From the NCBI GenBank assembly GCA_937906475.1, contig CALCZA010000114.1, positions 80,024 to 144,023 of the forward strand: a stretch of DNA of 64,000 nucleotides, written 5' to 3'. This DNA is from an uncultured bacterium. GTDB taxonomy: Bacteria > Planctomycetota > UBA1135 > UBA2386. This document shows positions 26,004 through 32,917 of this stretch, piece by piece (the stretch's first letter is position 1; the number at the start of each line of letters is the position of its first letter). A model generated the notes under the pieces. It searched no databases and had not been told where the DNA came from. It saw only the letters and a list, made by a program, of their open reading frames with translations. The translations under genes were made by a program, and so were the position numbers.

Positions 26004-27862
26004 TAGTTCTGGATGAGGATCTGGTAGGCGTTCGATAAGCGAAACGGCAACGCCGTGGTTTGGCTTGGATCGAGGCAAAGCCATTGGGCGAATGCTTCGA
26101 CGCCCAGCAGCATCGGGTTGGCTGGTAGCGGCAACAGGAACGACGAATTGCCCAAGTTGTCGGCGATCGTCAAGATGCTAACGTCGTTCGATTGCAGCAG
26201 CGTGCAGCCTGCCGGTGCGCCGATCAGGCCGACGTCGAGCGGCAAGGGCCCAAACATCGACGTCGTACTGCTGAACCCGGTAAACAACACCGCGATGTTG
26301 TTGGGCGTGCCGCTGCTGAGTTGCAGCGTGGTTCCGGAGCCAATCACCGGGCGTCCCGTAGCTTGGATTTCTGCACCGAGGCAGCCCTGTCCATAGGCGA
26401 GTCGTACCACCGATTCCCAACTCGAACCCATCCGGATTTCGTCGAGTTCGATCCGGTTGTTGCCAGTCGGCGTTAGCCACAACGTGGACATGTCCGCGTT
26501 GGAAGCGTAGCCGGGTGACTGTGCTGTCCACTGATTCGCGCCAGTGCCTACCGTCGTGATACCGGCGTCATCTGTCGGCACGTTGGCGCCTGGTGCGAAT
26601 ACCTTCAGAGACGCCACATCGATTGCGCCGGATTCGATGCGCAGCACACAGAAGTAGTCGGTGTTGGCCTGCATGACCTCAGCGCCAGTGGTTGCCCCGA
26701 CGCCACCAACAACCCAGTTGCCGGTGCCATCCCAACCAAATAGGCCGCGCGTCGCGCCGCTGTCCGTGAACTCGAGCAACGCGCTCTCAATCGCGGCATT
26801 GCTGTCTTCTCGGCGCAGCGTGCAACTCAGGTAGTAGGTGCTCGCCTGCGTCAAGTCCCAGCGATCGGAGAAACTTCTGCCAGCGCGCGCCGACGTCTCA
26901 CTGACGATCTTATTGCCGTCCGGAATGATGCCGTTGCTGAGCAGGGCCGAGTTCACTAGGTTGCCGGTCGCCACCATCGGCCCGACTGGCACTGTGGTTC
27001 CGGCGAACCCTGCTGGTGGCAGGCTACCCTGCGCCAGCAACGCAACATCGGCTGCGGTCAATGGTGAGGCCCAGATCGCGAGGTCATCGATCAAACCGTC
27101 GAAGTACCACTGCGGTCCGCCCGAGTCGACGTTGCGACCGATTGACATCGAGTCGAGGTCGAACACGTAGCGGAAGAATCCTTGGTGTCGCGTGTCGACG
27201 GCGACGCCGTCGATGTAGAGCGTCGTCACTCCGTTGCCTTCCGATACGGAACACATGTGGTGCCACGTGCCATCGTTGATTGTCGTCGCGGTGAACACTT
27301 GCTGATACGAGTTCAGGTCGCCGCGCACATCGAACCAAGGCTTGCCGTTTGATAAACTCAACGCGATTTCATGCGATGGATCCGAGCTGTCCGACGCGCC
27401 GAGCACCGTCAGTGCGCTGCCCGTTGAGGACTTCAACCAAACGGCAATGGTCCCGTGGTTGAGGTCGGCGTATTTACTGAGGTGTTGGGTCAAGTCGACG
27501 TGGTCTTGATTGGCTGCGACCAACGACAGCGACATCGTCGACCACGCGGCGATGGCCGATGGCACATCGACGCTGTAGGTGGGGCCGTTGTTGATGCCGT
27601 GACTTTGCATTGGACCGACGTCGATGACGTCGTTTTCGAATTGCCACCAACTGCCCAGTGCAACCGGGTGGTTGGCATCGACACCTAGCCAGGCACTTGC
27701 CCAGTTGGCGCCGGCATCTTGACCGTGCAACGCGACGGGTGCCGCGCCGTAGGGCACGGTGTCGATGGTGCGAAGGTTCTGGGCACCGATCGCCGGGGTG
27801 AGGGAGAGGGCGAGGGCTAGCAAGGCACTTGGTTGCCACGGCAAGAACGAGAGCGAAGGCAT
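26003..27862 (-). CDS. Secreted LamG-domain protein coupled to the sialidase
   Basis: 619 residues from the ATG at 27862, start of signal peptide MPSLSFLPWQPSALLALALSLTPAIGA; the 65 upstream residues in the track are spurious. A LamG/pentraxin-type domain spans about 50-280 (TIAVWLKSSTGSALTVLGA, DGTWHHMCSVSEGNGVTTLYIDG, YFDGLIDDLAIWASPLT). A second beta domain follows (about 300-490: WDLTQASTYYLSCTLRREDS). The protein ends in the module opening YGQGCLGAE and closing RLSNAYQILIQN. Its TAA stop shares a base with the sialidase ATG, so translation is coupled and the two products probably act together on a glycan. No catalytic residues were recognised; a binding role is inferred. Confidence 0.82.
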   Translation of the reverse strand: MPSLSFLPWQPSALLALALSLTPAIGAQNLRTIDTVPYGAAPVALHGQDAGANWASAWLGVDANHPVALGSWWQFENDVIDVGPMQSHGINNGPTYSVDVPSAIAAWSTMSLSLVAANQDHVDLTQHLSKYADLNHGTIAVWLKSSTGSALTVLGASDSSDPSHEIALSLSNGKPWFDVRGDLNSYQQVFTATTINDGTWHHMCSVSEGNGVTTLYIDGVAVDTRHQGFFRYVFDLDSMSIGRNVDSGGPQWYFDGLIDDLAIWASPLTAADVALLAQGSLPPAGFAGTTVPVGPMVATGNLVNSALLSNGIIPDGNKIVSETSARAGRSFSDRWDLTQASTYYLSCTLRREDSNAAIESALLEFTDSGATRGLFGWDGTGNWVVGGVGATTGAEVMQANTDYFCVLRIESGAIDVASLKVFAPGANVPTDDAGITTVGTGANQWTAQSPGYASNADMSTLWLTPTGNNRIELDEIRMGSSWESVVRLAYGQGCLGAEIQATGRPVIGSGTTLQLSSGTPNNIAVLFTGFSSTTSMFGPLPLDVGLIGAPAGCTLLQSNDVSILTIADNLGNSSFLLPLPANPMLLGVEAFAQWLCLDPSQTTALPFRLSNAYQILIQN

Positions 27863-28115
27863 ACGGTGATCATAGGTGCCAGAGCACCTTTGGTTTGCTC
27901 GGCACAAACCCGAGACATGTGTGATTCCGTTCGGTTCGCGGTCGACCCAGCAGGGGCCTTCGCAGCACCGACTTCGGGCACGGAAGTCCCTATAGCACTG
28001 GGCATTCGCCCCTCGCGCCGAACTTTGTGGGGCACTCCCTTGCCAGTAAATGAGCAATAATCTCCCCGCTAACTATTGAGAACGCGTCTCAGTAGCGATA
28101 AGGGTGAAGGCCTAC

Positions 28116-29180
28116 ATGCGAGATTTCCTGACCATCTGTGTCCTGATAACTGCTTCCGCGGTGGGGACTGGGTGTGTCTCGCGGGGGTCTCACAGCGAGG
28201 CGGACGTGGCCATCGCGGCCTCGGCAAGCGTCGAACGCATGGTCGTCGCGATGGCAACCAATCTGCATCTGCAGGTGACGGCGGCATCGCGCGCGCAGGC
28301 GCTGCATGCTTCCGAAGCGGGGTTGCAAGCGATGGAAATCGTCAACGCTCGCTTGTCGACGTGGCGTGACGACTCCGAACTATCGCGACTCAACTGCCTG
28401 CGCGTCGGCAGCTATATGAACTTGTCGGGCGCGTTGCTCGAAGACTTGCGCAAGGCACGTTGGTGGCAGCGCGCGACTGGTGGTGCTTTTGACCCTGCGG
28501 TCGGCGCGTTGGTCGATCTGTACGAGTTGCGCGATGGTGGCCGTTGGCCAACAGACCAAGAGGTCTGGGCGTGCTTGCCGCACTGTGATCTCGACCAGTT
28601 GCAGATCATCTACGGCAACACTGGCCGGCGCACTGCGAAGTTGCGCCTCGAAGAGGGCGGCTTTGGCAAAGGTGCTGGTCTCGACGCGGCGGCGCGTGCG
28701 ATCTTCGAAGCTGGCGCGACTGCGGTCGCGATCGACTTCGGTGGTCAGGTGTTGCGGGCGGGGGAGCACGATGCGCCTGGCAACTACGAGATTGCCGATC
28801 CGAACGAACGCTTACGCGGTGTCGTTCGCGTGCGCATCGAAACCGGCAGCTTGGCGACGACGGCAAACAGCGAACGCCGCATCCTTGTTGGCGATCAGAG
28901 CCTTGGCCACATCCTCGATCCGCGCACCGGCCGCCCGGCGAAGGACTTTGGCTCGATCACCGTTTGGGCGCTCGATGCCTTCGCGGCCGACTGCTTATCG
29001 ACCGGCTTGTTCGTCATGGGCCCGGCAGCTGCGCTCGCTTGGGCAGAGCAGCAGGAAGGCATCGAAGTGCTTGCGCTGGTGGCGAGCAACGATGCCGCCA
29101 AACCACAACTCACCGCGCGCATGACCTCCGGGATGCGCGATCGGGTCACGGCCCTGGTGCCGGACATCAAACTCCAATGA
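28116..29180 (+). CDS. apbE: FAD:protein FMN transferase, lipoprotein (ApbE family)
   Basis: 354 residues from the ATG at 28116, preferred over GTG 28104 because GAAGG sits 5 nt upstream. Signal MRDFLTICVLITASAVGTGC has a lipobox (VGTGC), placing the enzyme outside the inner membrane. ApbE transfers FMN from FAD to a Thr/Ser of target proteins. Family motifs are present: WRDDSELSRLN, GGAFDPAVGALVDLY, GFGKGAGLDAAARAI, AIDFGGQVLRAG, GHILDPRTGRPA and DAFAADCLSTGLFVMG (metal-binding Asp and Thr). It is the first gene of a four-gene operon and its stop overlaps the porin start (ATGA). The FMN_bind protein two genes on is the obvious flavin acceptor. Confidence 0.93.
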   Translation: MRDFLTICVLITASAVGTGCVSRGSHSEADVAIAASASVERMVVAMATNLHLQVTAASRAQALHASEAGLQAMEIVNARLSTWRDDSELSRLNCLRVGSYMNLSGALLEDLRKARWWQRATGGAFDPAVGALVDLYELRDGGRWPTDQEVWACLPHCDLDQLQIIYGNTGRRTAKLRLEEGGFGKGAGLDAAARAIFEAGATAVAIDFGGQVLRAGEHDAPGNYEIADPNERLRGVVRVRIETGSLATTANSERRILVGDQSLGHILDPRTGRPAKDFGSITVWALDAFAADCLSTGLFVMGPAAALAWAEQQEGIEVLALVASNDAAKPQLTARMTSGMRDRVTALVPDIKLQ

Positions 29181-30466
29181 ATCGTGTCTGTTTCGCCACT
29201 CGTTCAGCGTGCAGCTTGGCAGCACTCGCTATCTCTCCTGTACTACTGGCGCAGGAAACCGTTGAGCAACGCCTCCAGCGCCTTGAGCAGCAAAACAAGC
29301 AGTTGCAAGAGCAGGTCGGTGCCCTGTCCTCCGATGTCGAAAGCATCGACCTCGGCGGCCTCGTGCCGCCGCTTAGTACCGCCAAGCGCGGTGTTGGCCA
29401 GGGTGCCGCTAAGGTCTACGACGTTGCGCAAGGGCTTTCGATCGGTGGCTACGGCGAGTTCGTCTTCCAGCAGCGCGATGGTCGATTAGACCAGGCCGAT
29501 GCGCAGCGCGCGATTCTCTACGTCGGCTACAAGTTCGACGAGAAGTGGGTGTTCAACTCGGAGATTGAAGTTGAGCATGGCTCGACGTCCAACGCGGGCA
29601 GTGTCTCGCTGGAGTTTGGCTATCTCGAGTATCTCGCCAACGACGCCTTCAACCTGCGCGGTGGTCTGTTGCTGTCGCCGTTAGGTTTGATCAACCAACT
29701 GCACGAGCCAACAGCGTTCCTGCCGGCTAGCCGCCCGCAGACCGAGAACCGGATCATCCCGACGACTTGGCGCGAAATGGGCATCGGTGCCTATGGCGAC
29801 TTCGGCGACTTCAGCTACCAATCGTACCTGATGACTTCGCTCGATGGCGCGAACTTCAGCAGCAACGGTCTGCGCGGCGGCCGCCAACGCGGCAGCAAAG
29901 CCGAGGCCGACGATTGGTCGTTGCTGACGCGCCTCGACTACGTTGGCGTTCCGGGCCTCATCGTTGGTGGCGCCGTCGGCTACGGCGACGCGGGCCAAGA
30001 CAACCTCGACGATACGCCCACCACGGCGATGCAGCCTGGCCCGTATGCCGTGCCCTCGATGCGCACGACGATCCTTGAAGCGCACGTCGACTACCGCACC
30101 GGTCCGTGGCAGTTCCGCGCGCTATATGCGACCGCCAGGGTGCAGGATGCCGCGGCGTTCAATACGTCGACCGGCGAGAACCTCGCCGATCGCATGACGG
30201 GCTACTACGGCGAAGTTGGCTGTGACGTGCTGAGTTGGCTGCACCCGGAGTCGGGCGCGCAGTTGACGCCGTTCGTGCGTTACGAGCACATCGATACGCA
30301 GGACAGCATGCCGACCGGCTTCACCACCGAGCGCAGCAAGGACAATGAAATCCTGACGCTCGGTATCAATTACAAGCCCATCCCGCAGGTTGTCATCAAG
30401 CTCGACTATGAGAACTGGGACAACAGCTACAACCGCTTCAACGTTCTGTTCGGCTACGTCTTCTAG
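29177..30466 (+). CDS. Outer-membrane beta-barrel porin with N-terminal coiled coil
   Basis: 429 residues from the ATG at 29177, overlapping the apbE stop by 4 nt. Signal peptide MNRVCFATRSACSLAALAISPVLLA is followed by a short coiled coil (VEQRLQRLEQQNKQLQEQV), common in porins of the OprP/OprO and planctomycete types. The rest is alternating amphipathic beta strands (GGYGEFVFQQRDGR, AILYVGYKFDEKWVFNSEIEVEHG, GYYGEVGCDVLSWL) ending in an aromatic C-terminal strand (YNRFNVLFGYVF), a sorting signal for outer-membrane insertion. Role: a channel, perhaps for an electron acceptor or anion used by the operon. Substrate not deducible. Confidence 0.85.
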   Translation: MNRVCFATRSACSLAALAISPVLLAQETVEQRLQRLEQQNKQLQEQVGALSSDVESIDLGGLVPPLSTAKRGVGQGAAKVYDVAQGLSIGGYGEFVFQQRDGRLDQADAQRAILYVGYKFDEKWVFNSEIEVEHGSTSNAGSVSLEFGYLEYLANDAFNLRGGLLLSPLGLINQLHEPTAFLPASRPQTENRIIPTTWREMGIGAYGDFGDFSYQSYLMTSLDGANFSSNGLRGGRQRGSKAEADDWSLLTRLDYVGVPGLIVGGAVGYGDAGQDNLDDTPTTAMQPGPYAVPSMRTTILEAHVDYRTGPWQFRALYATARVQDAAAFNTSTGENLADRMTGYYGEVGCDVLSWLHPESGAQLTPFVRYEHIDTQDSMPTGFTTERSKDNEILTLGINYKPIPQVVIKLDYENWDNSYNRFNVLFGYVF

Positions 30467-30475
30467 GCACTATCG

Positions 30476-31078
30476 ATGCGATCTGTGATCACGTGCTTGC
30501 TGGCCTGCCTGCTGACCACCGCGATGGTGTCAGCGCAAGGCAAGGTGTTCTTGACGACCGACGAAGCGCTCGCGTTGGCGTTTCCCAAGTGCAAGGTCGA
30601 ACGCACCAAGCACGTGCTCGATGCCAAGAAGAAACAGCGCGTGTTGCAGTTGTCCGGCCATAAGGCGTGCCGCTCGATGGTGTATGCCTACGAAGCGCGA
30701 CGCGATGGCAAGTTGATCGGCACCGCCTACTTCGACCGCCATCGTGTGCGTTCGAAGCAAGAACTGGTGATGGTCGTGGTCACTCCGGAGAGCAAGGTGC
30801 TGCGCATCGAAGTGATTGCGTTTGGCGAACCGCTCGACTACTTGCCACGCGGCAATTTCTACCAGCAGTTCCTCGGTCGTGGCCTGAAGGACAAGCTGAC
30901 CACTAAGGGCAATGTGCGCAGCGTGGTCGGTGCGACTTTGACTGTCAACGCGACGACTGCTGCCGTGCGGCGGCTCTTGGCGACGCACCAAGTTATCTTC
31001 CCCAAGCAGGTCGAGAAGGCCAAGCAGAACGTCGGAGGCAAGAAGAAGCCGAAGACCAAGCCTCCGATCACGTCGTGA
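30476..31078 (+). CDS. Periplasmic FMN-binding (FMN_bind) protein, probable ApbE substrate
   Basis: 200 residues with signal peptide MRSVITCLLACLLTTAMVSA. The domain carries FGEPLDYLPRGNFYQQFLGRG and then NVRSVVGATLTVNATTAAVRRLL (about 146-168). This matches the FMN_bind signature in which the Thr of (S/T)GAT receives FMN from ApbE; here Thr154 of VGAT is the candidate, with Val at the usual Ser/Thr position. The C-terminus is a Lys-rich tail. It lies 9 nt after the porin and overlaps the membrane gene by GTGA. As in NqrC and RnfG, it would carry a covalent flavin as a periplasmic electron carrier. Function in this operon is inferred. Confidence 0.85.
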   Translation: MRSVITCLLACLLTTAMVSAQGKVFLTTDEALALAFPKCKVERTKHVLDAKKKQRVLQLSGHKACRSMVYAYEARRDGKLIGTAYFDRHRVRSKQELVMVVVTPESKVLRIEVIAFGEPLDYLPRGNFYQQFLGRGLKDKLTTKGNVRSVVGATLTVNATTAAVRRLLATHQVIFPKQVEKAKQNVGGKKKPKTKPPITS

Positions 31079-31515
31079 GGAAGGGCGAAGCACGCATCAC
31101 GCACCTGTCGGTGCTGTTGGCGGCAGTCAGTGGCTTTGTCTACGGCGCGCTGCTTTACTGCGGCGAAACCGAGGACGATTTTGGCCCTGTTGCGCATCCC
31201 TGGGGGCCGACGCTGCACACGCTGCATGTGGTCACCGTGCCGCTGTTCGTCTTTGCGTTCGGCATGTTGTGGCAGCACCACATCGTGCACAAACTACGCA
31301 GCGGTGCGAAGGCGCGGCGCGCGACCGGAGTGATCCTGTTGTCGCAAGCCATTCCGATGATCGTGACCGGATACTTCCTGCAGGTCGCCGTCGATGACGT
31401 GTGGCGCGACACCTGGATCTGGGCGCACGTAATCACGTCGACGTTGTTTTCGCTCGTATTCGTCGTGCACCTGCTGATGCGGGTTGGTCCGGTGGTCAAA
31501 CCGAATCGAACGTGA
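31075..31515 (+). CDS. Four-helix His-rich inner-membrane protein, probable b-type cytochrome partner
   Basis: 146 residues, GTG start overlapping the previous stop (GTGA). Four hydrophobic helices: about 10-28, 49-66, 85-104 and 115-136. Histidines cluster in and next to the helices: His48, His51, His68, His69 and His72 around helix 2, and His118 and His132 in helix 4. The 14-residue spacing of His118 and His132 is that of bis-heme b-type cytochromes. The layout resembles DUF4405/cytochrome-b-like modules that move electrons from quinol to FMN_bind proteins. No Pfam family could be confirmed by eye. Its position at the operon end after an FMN_bind protein supports an electron-delivery role. 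Confidence 0.65.
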   Translation: MRKGEARITHLSVLLAAVSGFVYGALLYCGETEDDFGPVAHPWGPTLHTLHVVTVPLFVFAFGMLWQHHIVHKLRSGAKARRATGVILLSQAIPMIVTGYFLQVAVDDVWRDTWIWAHVITSTLFSLVFVVHLLMRVGPVVKPNRT

Positions 31516-31720
31516 CGAACAGGCGGTTATGCGTGCACCTCAAGGCAAACAGCACCCGAAGCGTACCGTCGTCGCAGTGCCGGTGCGGCAGTTCGAGGTG
31601 TTCGGATAGCAGGTCGCAAACGCGCTGTAGCGCCAGCGCATCACCGCCAACACGCACTTGCGCCGCCCAGGATCGAGTCGAATACCTGCCGCTGACTACG
31701 AATCCGAGCGAGCCACGTCT
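31496..31720 (-). other. 74-codon open frame continuing past the uridylyltransferase stop
   Basis: Directly after the TAG of the gene at 31721 the same frame stays open for 74 codons to a TGA. It reads sensibly (AAQVRVGGDALALQRVCDLL, TLRVLFALRCTHNRLFVTFD) with GC-rich third positions. There is no good start codon (a GTG about 20 codons in is the best). It could be a nonsense-truncated former domain, a small gene or readthrough. Its end overlaps the convergent gene at 31075-31515 by 20 nt. Confidence 0.3.
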
Positions 31721-32854
31721 CTAGATGTCGTCTTCTTCGTCGCGACCGTCGTAGATCTCGGCAATTTCCTCGAGTGCGGACTGCAAGTCTTCCGGAGTCT
31801 TCATCGGCAGGAAGCGCGTGCGGCGGCCGTTGCGTCGAACCTGTAGGAAGTTGGTCGACAAGTGCGATGTCATTTCGCCGATCAGATGCTCGGCTTGCAC
31901 TGCGTCGCGGTCCTCGACCTTCTTCTCGACATAGTACCAGCCGAGGTCGAAGTTGCGGTCGAGTGCCTTGGCCGAGAACGTGAACGTGTTCGTGTTGAAC
32001 ACATCGACAACGTTCGCATCAAATCCCTCGGGGTAGCGCAACTGTTCGATCAACTGGGTGCGACCGAGGTATTGGAACGGGGAACCACCAACGTCGTCCG
32101 GCCACTTCGGTGCCAACTCGCCAGTTAGGTCGCAGCCGCTCTGGATGTGGTGGCCGAGCACGAGCGGATCGATGCGCGCGCCGAGGTTGTCGACGTTGCG
32201 GACTAGCAAGTAGCGGCCGCCGCCGTCGAGGAAGCTCTTGAGTGCGCCGCTGTTGCGGAACGACGATGCAAAGTCGCCGTGGCCGGGGCCGTATGGCGAC
32301 GGCTCACCATTCTCTAGTTCGAAGATCTTGCCACTCTTGGTCATGCGCACTGCCACCGATTGCGTCAGGTGGGTGATGCAGTCCTTGGTGAGCCCGAACT
32401 GCGCATGATTTTTGAAGTGTGCCTTGGTCGCCTCGTCGGTCGCGAAGCTGTTCATGCAATAGAACGGCACGTTGCAGTTGGCCGTTTTGCGATGCATGAG
32501 CACATCCTCGACCGCCAGGCCCAAGAACGTGCGCGACTTGCCCAATACCGGCACGATGCCCTTGACGACTCCGCCAAAGCGCGTCGCCATGCCGCCGTTT
32601 AGGACGACAACCCCGAGCTCGCCGTTCTTGATTGCGTCACGGCCGATCTGCTCGATCTTCGCATGGGCCTTGGTGTCGACGCTGGGCAGCTTGTGAATGG
32701 TGCCCGATGCGGGCACCAACAAGTCACCACCGACCGCATTGGTAGCCTTCGAAAGGCGACCTTCGGCGATGTCGTTCTGCCACCGGCGCTGCAGTTCGGG
32801 ATTGAAGCCGAAGCGTTGCAGCTCCGAGAGTTGCTTCTCAGTGAGCTCGTTCAA
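31721..32854 (-). CDS. UDPGP-family UTP-sugar-1-phosphate uridylyltransferase
   Basis: 377 residues with a TTG start at 32854. The nucleotide-binding loop VVVLNGGMATRFGGVVKG corresponds to the LxGGxGTRxG...KG motif. Further family blocks are present: EPSPYGPGHGDFASSF, LVRNVDNLGARIDPLVLGHH (the metal/sugar region), and DVFNTNTFTF. This matches the eukaryotic-type UDPGP family (UDP-glucose or UDP-N-acetylglucosamine pyrophosphorylases) rather than bacterial GalU. It makes an activated sugar from UTP and sugar-1-phosphate in the cytoplasm; which sugar is undetermined. Divergent from recG with a 63-nt spacer. The frame stays open beyond the stop (see the adjacent entry). Confidence 0.85.
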   Translation of the reverse strand: MNELTEKQLSELQRFGFNPELQRRWQNDIAEGRLSKATNAVGGDLLVPASGTIHKLPSVDTKAHAKIEQIGRDAIKNGELGVVVLNGGMATRFGGVVKGIVPVLGKSRTFLGLAVEDVLMHRKTANCNVPFYCMNSFATDEATKAHFKNHAQFGLTKDCITHLTQSVAVRMTKSGKIFELENGEPSPYGPGHGDFASSFRNSGALKSFLDGGGRYLLVRNVDNLGARIDPLVLGHHIQSGCDLTGELAPKWPDDVGGSPFQYLGRTQLIEQLRYPEGFDANVVDVFNTNTFTFSAKALDRNFDLGWYYVEKKVEDRDAVQAEHLIGEMTSHLSTNFLQVRRNGRRTRFLPMKTPEDLQSALEEIAEIYDGRDEEDDI

Positions 32855-32917
32855 GCGCGCACAACCTACCGGACGCGGCGTTCCGTGGCGAGTCGAAGTC
32901 GGCTACACCATTGTTTC

